Positions 34,707 through 43,577 of a stretch of DNA of 64,000 nt are shown in pieces. The DNA is from Planctomycetaceae bacterium (GTDB lineage: Bacteria > Planctomycetota > Planctomycetia > Pirellulales > Pirellulaceae). The notes under the pieces were generated by a model. That model ran no database searches, had not been told where the DNA came from, and was given only the letters and a program-made list of their open reading frames with translations. Each line of letters starts with the position of its first letter. Position 1 is the stretch's first letter. The stretch is taken from positions 62,001 through 126,000 of the forward strand of contig RECD01000135.1 of the NCBI GenBank assembly GCA_007694185.1, written 5' to 3'. The translations under genes were made by a program, and so were the position numbers.

Positions 34707-36518
34707 TCAATTGGCCGGCTGCGTCGAAATTTTGCTCGCCCGCACGTTGGCGATCATGTTGCGGAACTTCCTCCGCAAATTGCCGGTCTCGAAGACTAAG
34801 TACGCGTTGCCGACCAACGAGATCAACAGGATGAAGTTGAAAAAAGGTTGAGCCGCCACCTTTTTCGGTTTGGCCGCATCCGCAGCAACCGTCGCCGCTT
34901 CCTTGTCTCGTTGCGGCGGGGCCGTCGTGCCGGCCTGATCGGAAATCGAAGGCGGCTCGCGATCGGTTCCCCAATTCGACGTGGGATATCCCTGTTGGAA
35001 CGAGCCGGGCCGGCCGCCAGCGGGTGGACCATTCGCGAACGTGCCGTTGGTGAATTGACCATTAGCGGTCGAGTTGAAGCCTCGTTGAGCGGCCTGGTTG
35101 GCGAGCTGAGACTGCGTCGGGTATTGACCCTGGGCGGGGTCCCCGTAGCCGAATTGGCCATAACCGACGCCACCCCACGTCGCGGGCGCACCCGCTGGCG
35201 CCCCATAGTTCCCATTCGGATTGGCCGGGTAGTTCCCAGTGGCCGCGGTACCGCTTGCGTAGTTAGGGTTGGCCGGTGGCGCGAGCAAGGGTGGCGGTTG
35301 CAACGTGGCGACCGCGGACGGTTCCGCTGCGGTGCCGCTTTCACCCGGCAGTGGGCGACCGTAGCGGTCGATCCGACGTCCGTACTGGTCGACCCAGTTC
35401 CCCGCCGCATCGATCAACTGCCCCGACTCCGGATCGATCAGCCGGCCCTGACGGTCGATCGGTCGCCCCAGTGGGTCGTAGAGGTTGCCCGCCGCGTCGC
35501 GAGTGAACCCCGCAGCAGCGTCGCCGGATGAGGTGGTTGCGACCTCGGAGGGCTGCCGAGTGAAATCGGGGGGCGAGACCGATGAATTCGACGGCGTTCC
35601 AAAGCCGGCAGCGGCCGTGTTCGACGCCATGCCGGCCGGGGGCGTCCCGAAGGTCGGGGTCGTGCCATAACCGCTCCAAGTCGGGTCGGTAGGATCGGTC
35701 GGCCCACGCCTGGCTCCGGCTTGCCCAGCCGGATTGCCGGAAATCGATGGAGGGTTCGGTAACGTGGTTTGCGCCGAAAACGATGGTGTGGTCGAAGCGG
35801 CAGAATCCCCCCGACCGTTGGCTCCCGCCGCGACGGACGCCGGCGCTCTCGAACCGGCACTGGCGGGCGGGTTTGCCCAGGAGCCACCAGGGGAAACGGG
35901 ATCGGTCGTCGGCCCCGTCGGATTCGACCGAGCGGCGGTGGCGTTTGGCGAGCCCGTGGCGGAGGAACCGGTGGAGCCGATTTGCCCCCGGATGTCGCTC
36001 CAACGATTGTCCCGATCCGCCGTGACCGGATCGGTCGACACGTTCGGGTTGGTCCCCACCGCCGATCGGACCGTCGACGGCAACGTGAACCCCTCGGCCT
36101 GCGGATCAGGCTTCAGCAGCGATTGACTGCCCGAGCCGTCCTCCGCTGGGCCGCCAAGGTCAGGTGGCGGGGCCGCAGCCAATGAATCGGCAGGTGAAAA
36201 TTGGGGGATCGGCAACAAGGCGTGGTCCGACGGATCAGCGGTCGGGCTGGCGGCCGCCGGCTGAGAAATGACCCTGCCCGCGTCGCGCGGCAACGGGTCC
36301 GTGCCGATCCGAAACACGATCTGAACGACGCGACCGGCGACCTCAGGGTCCAGCGTGCTGGTGACCTCGCCGGCCCGACGGATTTCATCCAACTGATCTG
36401 GCGGGACCTGAACGATGTACCGGATGTTATCACCTCGATCGGATTGCGTCCCATCCGGTTGCCAACCGTAGTCGACTCCGACGGCGGCAAACAGTACGAG
36501 TAACGATGCGGCGGCCAT
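34707..36518 (-). CDS. Low-complexity membrane-anchored protein with GR-x-ID repeats
   Basis: 603 residues starting at the ATG at 36518, supported by AGAAGGA eight bases upstream. A hydrophobic start (AAASLLVLFAAVGVDYG) is followed by a compact domain with IRYIVQVPPDQLDEIRRAGE and VVQIVFRIGTDPLP. A long Pro/Ser/Thr/Gly/Asn-rich section comes next. In the middle sits a short tandem repeat of the form D-x-x-GRxID (DPLGRPIDRQGRLIDPESG, then DQYGRRIDRYGRPL). A C-terminal membrane helix (FFNFILLISLVGNAYLVFE) is followed by a basic tail. It likely spans the periplasm between two anchors. Function unknown. Confidence 0.75.
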   Translation of the reverse strand: MAAASLLVLFAAVGVDYGWQPDGTQSDRGDNIRYIVQVPPDQLDEIRRAGEVTSTLDPEVAGRVVQIVFRIGTDPLPRDAGRVISQPAAASPTADPSDHALLPIPQFSPADSLAAAPPPDLGGPAEDGSGSQSLLKPDPQAEGFTLPSTVRSAVGTNPNVSTDPVTADRDNRWSDIRGQIGSTGSSATGSPNATAARSNPTGPTTDPVSPGGSWANPPASAGSRAPASVAAGANGRGDSAASTTPSFSAQTTLPNPPSISGNPAGQAGARRGPTDPTDPTWSGYGTTPTFGTPPAGMASNTAAAGFGTPSNSSVSPPDFTRQPSEVATTSSGDAAAGFTRDAAGNLYDPLGRPIDRQGRLIDPESGQLIDAAGNWVDQYGRRIDRYGRPLPGESGTAAEPSAVATLQPPPLLAPPANPNYASGTAATGNYPANPNGNYGAPAGAPATWGGVGYGQFGYGDPAQGQYPTQSQLANQAAQRGFNSTANGQFTNGTFANGPPAGGRPGSFQQGYPTSNWGTDREPPSISDQAGTTAPPQRDKEAATVAADAAKPKKVAAQPFFNFILLISLVGNAYLVFETGNLRRKFRNMIANVRASKISTQPAN

Positions 36519-36617
36519 GGGATCCATCCTTCTAGCGTTCGGCCTTCGAGCATGCGGCAAGCGACCACGGGCTGCGATGGTAGCCGCCTAGTCGATCGCA
36601 GGTAAAGGCCGGATTGC

Positions 36618-36664
36618 CACCCCCCCTCTGTGGGGTGACACCTAGAATCTCTGATACAGGTATC
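36618..36664. other. Small inverted repeats in divergent promoter region
   Basis: CACCCC (36618-36623) can pair with GGGGTG (36632-36637). GATAC-AG-GTATC at 36653-36664 is a short palindrome of the kind bound by dimeric regulators. Both lie between the low-complexity membrane protein gene and the phosphopantetheinyl transferase gene. Without a known regulator this is only a candidate operator. Confidence 0.25.
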
Positions 36665-36725
36665 GTTAACGGGAACTGGGGTGCAGGTACGGAGCCGCGT
36701 TAGCGAAAGAGGCCATGGGAAGCGG

Positions 36726-37520
36726 ATGACGGAGGAGCAGAAAATTTCTGTCGAAGTGTGGTCCGCACGGGCCTCGCTGAATGAACCGGGCGAGTTAGAA
36801 CGATGTTGCCGGAATTGGCTTGGCCCTGGAGAATGGGAGCGGGCGTTGCGATTTCGTCAGGCGAGTTCGCGGAACCAACATGTCGTCGGCCGCGGGATGG
36901 CCCGCCGTTTGCTGACCCAGGCCACCTTGGAGGAACCGGCCAAGATCGTGCTCGACTGGTCGGATCATGGAAAACCGTTCATCGTTTCGCCTCGCGAATT
37001 GATCAAACCGTTCAACGTCACTCACACCGAAGGGATGGTGCTGGTCGGGATCGGCAACCGCGGACTGATCGGGATCGATGTGGAACGATTGTCCCGGACA
37101 CCCGACATCGGCTTGGCTCGCCGATTTTTCGCCGCCCCGGAAGTCGATTACGTGATGGGCAAAAGCGATCCCGATGCCCGTCGGGCCGCTTTCCTGCGAG
37201 TCTGGACGCTGAAGGAATCATTCATCAAGGCGATCGGGACGGGTTTATCGATGCCGCTGGCCGATTTCGCCTTCGAACGGATCGATGAGCCCAACCCGAG
37301 CGTCCGGATGCTCCGCCCGGGCTTGGCACCGGCAACGAACTGGAGTTTCCTGACGTTCTCGCCGGCGGACGGTTACCTCGCGGCGATCGCGATCGGCGAG
37401 CCCGGTATGCCGGTCGAGGACGCGGTCCCCCGGCCGGCCGGACCGCACGAATGGGTGCTGAATCGCTTCGAAAACCTGCTGGCCGCTGACCGGTCCCCGA
37501 TCGCCCCTCCATCGACATGA
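36726..37520 (+). CDS. 4'-phosphopantetheinyl transferase (Sfp type)
   Basis: Transfers phosphopantetheine from CoA to carrier proteins. The 264 residues from the ATG at 36726 carry the family signatures GLIGIDVERLS (about 115) and RVWTLKESFIKAIGTG (about 159), including the magnesium-binding Asp/Glu pair and the Lys. The Sfp-like double-domain length suggests a broad substrate range. An in-frame GTG at 36681 is an alternative start. No polyketide or peptide synthetase is nearby. The gene overlaps the DUF58 gene by four bases, an odd partner for this enzyme. Confidence 0.9.
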   Translation: MTEEQKISVEVWSARASLNEPGELERCCRNWLGPGEWERALRFRQASSRNQHVVGRGMARRLLTQATLEEPAKIVLDWSDHGKPFIVSPRELIKPFNVTHTEGMVLVGIGNRGLIGIDVERLSRTPDIGLARRFFAAPEVDYVMGKSDPDARRAAFLRVWTLKESFIKAIGTGLSMPLADFAFERIDEPNPSVRMLRPGLAPATNWSFLTFSPADGYLAAIAIGEPGMPVEDAVPRPAGPHEWVLNRFENLLAADRSPIAPPST

Positions 37521-38401
37521 CGCAACTTTCCCCGGAATCGCTCAATCAGATCAAGCGGCTCGACCTGCGGGCCCGGATGATCGTGCGGGGGTTTTTGCAG
37601 GGCCTGCACCACAGCCCCTTCCACGGGTTCTCGGTCCAGTTCAGCGAGCACCGCCGGTATCACCGCGGCGACGACCCGAAGCTGATCGACTGGTTGGTCT
37701 ACGCCAAGACGGACAAGTACTACGTCAAGCGGTTCGAAGCCGAGACCAACCTGACCGGTTATTTGGTGATGGACCTGAGCGGTTCGATGGGGTTCAAGCA
37801 CACGCAGCCGATGACCAAGTTCGAATACGCGATCTGCTTGGCCGCCTCGCTCTGCTACCTGATGACCATGCAGCAAGACCCCGTGGGGCTGATCACTTTC
37901 GCCGACCGGGTGCAGGCCAACCTGCCGGCACGGAGCCGACGTGGGCACTTCGCCGATGTGCTCGGTCACCTCTCGCGGATGACACCTGCCGGCGAGACCG
38001 ATTTGGGGGGCTGCCTGACGCGGGTCGCGACGATGCTTCGGCACACCAGCCTGGTGATGCTCTTTTCAGATCTGCTGGGTGACCCTGCCGAAACGTTGGC
38101 GGGTCTGGCCAGGTTGCGTCATGGCGGCCATGACGTGATCGTGTTTCATGTGCTCGATCAAGCCGAAATCGATTTCCCGTTTGTGGGAGCGGTCGAGCTC
38201 GAAGACCCGGAAACGGGCGAACGGTTTCAGATCGACGCGGGTGGGTACCGCGACGAGTACTTGTCGGAAGTGGAGCGGTTTCGCGAAGCTTATCGAGAGG
38301 GTTGCGGCAAATTGCAGGTCGATTACGTGCCGCTGAGCACGGAGATGCCGTTTGACAAGGCGTTGACCGAGTACCTCATCAATCGCCAGTCCCGATTCTA
38401 A
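37517..38401 (+). CDS. DUF58 domain protein
   Basis: 294 residues. The DUF58 signature region FSEHRRYHRGDDPKLIDWLVYAKTD is clear (about 43-67), followed by a VWA-like strand and MIDAS-type VMDLSGSMGFKHT (about 91). There is no membrane segment. In the family these proteins accompany MoxR AAA+ ATPases and membrane vWA proteins (Bat genes). Here it is coupled by single- and four-base overlaps to the phosphopantetheinyl transferase upstream and the BatA-like gene downstream. No MoxR gene is inside the operon. Confidence 0.92.
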   Translation: MTQLSPESLNQIKRLDLRARMIVRGFLQGLHHSPFHGFSVQFSEHRRYHRGDDPKLIDWLVYAKTDKYYVKRFEAETNLTGYLVMDLSGSMGFKHTQPMTKFEYAICLAASLCYLMTMQQDPVGLITFADRVQANLPARSRRGHFADVLGHLSRMTPAGETDLGGCLTRVATMLRHTSLVMLFSDLLGDPAETLAGLARLRHGGHDVIVFHVLDQAEIDFPFVGAVELEDPETGERFQIDAGGYRDEYLSEVERFREAYREGCGKLQVDYVPLSTEMPFDKALTEYLINRQSRF

Positions 38402-40995
38402 TGACCTTCTTGAACGCTTCGTTGCTGCTGGGCCTGTTGGCCGCCGCGATCCCGGTCGTGGTGCATCTGATGTCGCGCCGCGAGCCCCGCCGCATCGTCT
38501 TCCCGGCGACGCGATTTGTCAAACAGCGGCTGGAATCGAGCCGCAGCCGATTGCGGATCCGCCGCTGGTGGTTGTTGGCGCTGCGGATCCTGGCCTTGGT
38601 GGCGCTCGCGATCGCCTTGGCCAGGCCGACGATCGCGAGTTCCCTGACCCCCGATTGGATCGCCGCCGGCCTGCTCGCGGTGTTGGGCGTGGCGCTGTTG
38701 GCCACCGCCGGCTGGGCCGGATTCCGGGAGCAGCAGCGTGGCCTGGCGCGGGTGCTGGCCGCGGCCGCCGCCCTGTCGCTGATCGCGGCGCTGCTGACCG
38801 CAGGGGCCTCGGCGGCCCGTGGTCCGGAAATCGTTCCTACGGAAGATGCTCCTGCCGCGATCGCGATCGTCTTGGACAACTCGATCCGCACAACCCGACT
38901 GGCGACGGGTGATGGCGCGACCGAACTACGGTCCGACGAACCGGACGGCAGTCGTGTGATCGATCAGATGCGGGAACATGCCCGCTGGGTCATCGGCCGT
39001 TATCCGTCGGACAGCCGCATCGCGATCCTCGATCGCTCGCCCCGCCCCGCCGCCTTTTCGCTAGACCTCGCCGCGGCGAATCGCCAACTCGATCGCAGTG
39101 AACCGCAGGCGTTGACCCGCCCCCTCGCCGAGCGGATCGAGGCGGCGATCCGGCTGGTCCGCTCCAGCGACCTATCCCGAAAACGGGTCCTGGTGATTTC
39201 CGATTTGACCGCCGCTTCCTTTCCTCCGTCCGAGTGGGAAAACGCCAACCTGGCCGCACTGCTCGACCAAGACCCGCCGCTGCGACTGCAGATCCTCGAT
39301 GTCGGCTCCCCGCCCGTCGGTAATCTGCGGCTGGGCCTGCCGGAGATCGCTGACGTCACCCCGGCGCGGCAGACGCCGACGGCGATTTCGATCCGCCTGG
39401 ATGCGGAAGGTTTTGCCGAACCCGAGGACGCCCCGTTGCCAGCCGGGTCGGCGCCCGCTCCTCCCACGGCGATCGTCGAGATGCGGATCCATGCCACCGG
39501 CGAGGCCGCGGCCGGATTGCCGGTGATCCGCGATTCGGAAATCGTCTTGCCGCCACTGCTGGGTGCCGACAGAACGACGGTCGAGGTGGGGCCGGGTGCG
39601 ACCCGAGTCTTGTTGTCCGTCCCCCCGCTGGACATCGGAACCCATCACGGAAGCATCCGGATCTTGGGCGGCGACGAATTGTCGATCGACGACGAGCGGT
39701 TCTTTACCCTGCAAGTCCGCCCGGCCACTTCCGTCTTGGTGGTCGCGTCAGATCGAGAGTCGGCGGAATGGATCGGCAGCGCCCTGACAGCACCTCGACC
39801 TCCCGACGATCCGTTGGCGGAGTACCGGATCGAGATCTCGGAGTGGCTGCCCACGCAGCGTGAGGACTATCGGGTTCACGACGCGATCCTGCTGATCGAT
39901 CCCGCCGTCCCCTCCCCGGCGACCGTCGCCGACCTACGGGCCTACTTGGACGAAGGCGGGAAACTGATCTCCTTGCTCGGGCCGTCCCTCGGTGGCGGAA
40001 CGAGCGGCGAAGTCATCCCGGTCGCCGCCCCCGTCGGCGAATCGACCGGCAGCGACGATTGGCTCGACGGATTGGTTCGCCGCTGGCGGCCCGCCGCCCC
40101 GGGCAGCTTCTTTGAAATCGATCGGCCGAATCACCCGGCCGTCGCGTCGCTGACGGACATCGCCGGCGGAGTCCCGTGGAGTGCTTTTCGGATCTCACAG
40201 TATTGGCAATTGCGTCCTTCCCCCCCCCGGGACACCGTGGTGATCCGCTATGCCGGCAGCGACCATCCGGCACTGGTCGACCGCGGCGGCAACCACCTAC
40301 TGCTGACCACCCCGATGCCGGCGTTGGTGGGCCCGGCCCGGGGCTGGAACGAACTGTTCACCGCCAGCGACGCTTGGCCGGCATTTCTGTTGATCCGCCA
40401 GATGGTCCAGTCTTTGGTCGATCGCGATCAAGGTTCACACAATCTGCTGATCACGGACCTGCCGCGGATCCGACTGGACACGCCCGATTCGGCTGAGGTC
40501 GACATCAACGCTGCGATCGATTCGAGCCAAGAACGGTCCACAGTGGGTCAGGCAGCCCGCCCCGATCCGACGGTCGGCAACCCGACCGATTCCGAGCTTT
40601 CCCTCCAAATGTTTCCCCCCCGCGGCGCCGTCGCCCCACTCCGAGGACGCGATTCTTGGGTTACGGTCGGTAACGTCGATTGGCCCGGAACCTATTGGAT
40701 TCGCGGCGAACGGTCGCTGACAGGCTTCAGCGTGAACCTGCCGCCGTCCCAGACCGAACTTCGCCGACTGGACCCCGCGCGACTGGATGAGTGGATCGGC
40801 CCGGAGCGTTATGACCTGTCGAGTGATCGCGAATCACTCCGCCGAACCGAAGGGAGCGATCAGCCGACACGGGCGCTCTACGGCTGGTGGTTGCTGGTGA
40901 TGAGCGGTGCATTCGCGATCGAGCAAGTGATCGCCAACCGCTTCTATCGCGGGTCGCATTCCGGACGCGCCACGCCGGTTCGAGGTGCGAAATGA
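38401..40995 (+). CDS. BatA-like membrane protein with degenerate MIDAS
   Basis: 864 residues. The first ~80 match the BatA N-terminal double-membrane domain: LLLGLLAAAIPVVVHLMSRR, then RRIVFPATRFVKQ and a second helix. Further hydrophobic segments lie at about 87-140 and near the C-terminus (about 828-848). A VWA-like core begins near residue 153, but the MIDAS reads VLDNSIRT, lacking the second Ser of DxSxS. Later there is an amidotransferase-like fold section (ILLIDPAVPSP to LISLLGPSLGGG). Its stop overlaps the next start by four bases. A nine-C run lies at 40220-40228. Confidence 0.85.
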   Translation: MTFLNASLLLGLLAAAIPVVVHLMSRREPRRIVFPATRFVKQRLESSRSRLRIRRWWLLALRILALVALAIALARPTIASSLTPDWIAAGLLAVLGVALLATAGWAGFREQQRGLARVLAAAAALSLIAALLTAGASAARGPEIVPTEDAPAAIAIVLDNSIRTTRLATGDGATELRSDEPDGSRVIDQMREHARWVIGRYPSDSRIAILDRSPRPAAFSLDLAAANRQLDRSEPQALTRPLAERIEAAIRLVRSSDLSRKRVLVISDLTAASFPPSEWENANLAALLDQDPPLRLQILDVGSPPVGNLRLGLPEIADVTPARQTPTAISIRLDAEGFAEPEDAPLPAGSAPAPPTAIVEMRIHATGEAAAGLPVIRDSEIVLPPLLGADRTTVEVGPGATRVLLSVPPLDIGTHHGSIRILGGDELSIDDERFFTLQVRPATSVLVVASDRESAEWIGSALTAPRPPDDPLAEYRIEISEWLPTQREDYRVHDAILLIDPAVPSPATVADLRAYLDEGGKLISLLGPSLGGGTSGEVIPVAAPVGESTGSDDWLDGLVRRWRPAAPGSFFEIDRPNHPAVASLTDIAGGVPWSAFRISQYWQLRPSPPRDTVVIRYAGSDHPALVDRGGNHLLLTTPMPALVGPARGWNELFTASDAWPAFLLIRQMVQSLVDRDQGSHNLLITDLPRIRLDTPDSAEVDINAAIDSSQERSTVGQAARPDPTVGNPTDSELSLQMFPPRGAVAPLRGRDSWVTVGNVDWPGTYWIRGERSLTGFSVNLPPSQTELRRLDPARLDEWIGPERYDLSSDRESLRRTEGSDQPTRALYGWWLLVMSGAFAIEQVIANRFYRGSHSGRATPVRGAK

Positions 40996-43331
40996 GCGGA
41001 CTGCAAGTCGACCCGATCCTCGAGTCCTGGCTGGGGATGCTTGCCTTGGCCGGCATCCTGCTGGGCCTGCCGCTGCTGGTCCGCATCCATGGCGCCGACT
41101 TGACGCCGCGTCGGCGGCAAGTCCTGGTCGGCCTGCGGCTATTCGCCGGCTGCGGCCTGCTGCTGCTGGCGCTGCGTCCTTCCCTCGTTTGGTCGGACAC
41201 GCAGCCCGGACGAGCGACCTTGGCGGTCTTGGCCGATCGCTCCAGAAGCATGGGCATGGCGTCGGAGGACGGACGCACCCGCTGGGCGGTCCAAGGAGAA
41301 GTCGCGCGATCGCTCTCACCAGCGCTGAGCAGCCTCGACGATTCGCTCCGAGTCAAATGGTTCACTTACGCCGAAACCGCCACGGAATCACCAGTCGACT
41401 CACTCCTGGACGCAGACTCCCCGCCCACGGGAACCGCGACCGACCTATCGGCCGCGTTGTCGGCGGCCTTGAGATCCTCGGTCGGCGAGCCCTTGGCGGG
41501 CGTGATCCTGCTCGGGGACGGCGTTCACAACCCGCCGCCGGTCCCTCGTGGCGACCCGAACTCGGACCGCGAACCGACCGGCGGTGATCCCCCGACCGGT
41601 GACGATCCGCAGGCCCTGGCAAGGATGCTCGGAGGGCTCGACGTGCCGCTGTGGACGGTTCCGATCGGTCCCCCGGGCGATGTCGATCAGGTGCGGGACG
41701 CGGAAATCGATCAACTGGCCGAATCGCTGACGGTTTTTTCGGAGAATGACTTCTCAATCGATTTTGTCCTTCGAAGCCGTGCCCTTCAGGGGATCGAACT
41801 GCCCGTTCGAGTTTGGCTCAGCCCCGAGGGCCGCCCGGACGAACGGACCGAACTCGCCATCCGCAGTCACATCCCTGGTAGGGCCACCGATTCGGTCGCC
41901 CTGTCGATCCCGGCGTCGGTTTCCGAACCGGGCAAGTATCACTTGGAAGTGGCGGTCGCCCCCCAGTCGGGCGAACCGCTGCTATCCAACAATTCCCAGT
42001 TTGCCTTCTTAGAAGTCCGCCAAGGGGGCGGCCGGGTGCTCTATGTCGAAGGCCAGCCGCGACCGGAGCAAACCTTTCTCAAACGAGCCTTGCGGCGTTT
42101 TCCCGATCTGGATCTGACCTATCGCTGGGTCTCTCCCACCCTCAGCCAACCGCCTGCCGGGGCCGTCGACTGGTTCGAACCGGGACGCTACGACATCGTC
42201 GTGATCGGGGATCTGGCCGCGACCGCCTTGCCAACGAAAGCCTGGGAGCAATTGGCCGAATCGGTCCGGTCCGGCGCGGGCCTGCTCGTGCTCGGTGGCC
42301 TGTCCGCATTCGACGCCGGAGGCTACGGCGACTCGCCGGTCGCCGACTCATTGCCGATCCGGCTCCGCGCCGGAACAGGCGGACGAGGCGATCAAGATCA
42401 ACTCGAAGGACCGTTGTCGCCCCGCCTGACGCGTCAACACCCGATCACCACGCTCGACGGTGCGGCGGACAACCAAGCGGCTCAACAAGCGGCTTGGGAT
42501 CGGTTGCCGCCATTGTTGGGCGCCAATCGCCTGGGGGAACCTCGCGTCGCCCCGGGTGTCAACGTCCTGCTCGAGACCGCCAACGGGGAACCGCTGCTGG
42601 TAATCGGCGAGTACGGCGAAGGCCGTGTGATCGCATTCGCGGGCGACAGCACCTGGCGTTGGTGGCGACGGGGCGAGGCCATCGCCCATCGCCGATTCTG
42701 GCGACAAATGCTGCTGTGGCTGATCGACCGGGTCGACGAGGACGGATCGGAAATCCTCGTCGAATTGGAACGTCGCCGATTCGCCGCCGGGGACACCGTG
42801 TCCTGGAACGCGGTCTGGACCGACCCGCAAGCCGGCCCGGAGGGGGCCCCAACCCGCACCGATCCTCCGATCGTGGAAGTGCTCCGTGAGGACGGCACGG
42901 CGGTGCCGATCCAACCGTCACTCGTCGAAGTCGAACCCGGTACCGATCGCCGCAAACTTTCCGGATCTCTCCCTGAGTTGGACGCGGCGCTTTATCGACT
43001 TCGCGTCGCCACAGCCGACGGCAACTTGCAAGGCGAACAATCCTTCCAAGTGTTCGATAACGATCGTGAACTGGCGGCCCCCTTCGCCGATCAGGTGTAC
43101 CTCACGCAACTCTCGGCCCAAACGGCGGCCTCGGGAGGGGCCAGTTTCCGACCGGACCAAGTGGATGAGCTGCTCGAACGCATCGCGGAACTGAGACGGA
43201 CAACGTCTTCGCCGATCGCGGTAAAGTATCGCTTGGCGGATGGCCCCGCCAGCGCCTGGCCGTTGTGGCTGGTGATCGTCGGCTGCCTGGCGACCGAATG
43301 GGTCCTGCGCCGACGTTGGGGCCTGGTCTGA
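40992..43331 (+). CDS. Membrane vWA-type protein with intact MIDAS
   Basis: 779 residues. Two hydrophobic segments near the start (about 10-27 and 40-60) and one at the end (SAWPLWLVIVGCLATEWVLR) place the bulk outside the cytoplasm. The VWA core shows TLAVLADRSRSMGMAS (about 77), an intact DxSxS. A large middle part includes VLYVEGQPRPEQTFLKRALR and a glutamine-amidotransferase-like fold (IVVIGDLAATALP to GLLVLGGLSAFDAGGYG), typical for long planctomycete proteins of this kind. It is the fourth gene of the coupled operon from 36726. Confidence 0.85.
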   Translation: MSGLQVDPILESWLGMLALAGILLGLPLLVRIHGADLTPRRRQVLVGLRLFAGCGLLLLALRPSLVWSDTQPGRATLAVLADRSRSMGMASEDGRTRWAVQGEVARSLSPALSSLDDSLRVKWFTYAETATESPVDSLLDADSPPTGTATDLSAALSAALRSSVGEPLAGVILLGDGVHNPPPVPRGDPNSDREPTGGDPPTGDDPQALARMLGGLDVPLWTVPIGPPGDVDQVRDAEIDQLAESLTVFSENDFSIDFVLRSRALQGIELPVRVWLSPEGRPDERTELAIRSHIPGRATDSVALSIPASVSEPGKYHLEVAVAPQSGEPLLSNNSQFAFLEVRQGGGRVLYVEGQPRPEQTFLKRALRRFPDLDLTYRWVSPTLSQPPAGAVDWFEPGRYDIVVIGDLAATALPTKAWEQLAESVRSGAGLLVLGGLSAFDAGGYGDSPVADSLPIRLRAGTGGRGDQDQLEGPLSPRLTRQHPITTLDGAADNQAAQQAAWDRLPPLLGANRLGEPRVAPGVNVLLETANGEPLLVIGEYGEGRVIAFAGDSTWRWWRRGEAIAHRRFWRQMLLWLIDRVDEDGSEILVELERRRFAAGDTVSWNAVWTDPQAGPEGAPTRTDPPIVEVLREDGTAVPIQPSLVEVEPGTDRRKLSGSLPELDAALYRLRVATADGNLQGEQSFQVFDNDRELAAPFADQVYLTQLSAQTAASGGASFRPDQVDELLERIAELRRTTSSPIAVKYRLADGPASAWPLWLVIVGCLATEWVLRRRWGLV

Positions 43332-43577
43332 CCGACAGAACGGTCTGCTTGGCCCCTGTTTCCGTGGCCTGCTCGCAGCCAGGATTGAACGTGCGGAGGG
43401 AGCCGGCCGCGCCCGCACCACCGGCCCGACCTTGGCGGGATACGGCCGTGTGCGGATGATGACGACACCCGGTGGGACATCGGACTGCCGGCTCGGTTAA
43501 CATGGATGAGAGCGAGGCCGGGCGACGAACGACACGACGGTCGTCCGGTGCATCTCCATTTTCTCGGAAGCGATGAT

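Noticed and set aside
42171-42182. TGGTTCGAACCG resembling a tRNA T-arm
   Set aside because: It is inside the coding sequence of the vWA protein, with no acceptor or anticodon arms around it.
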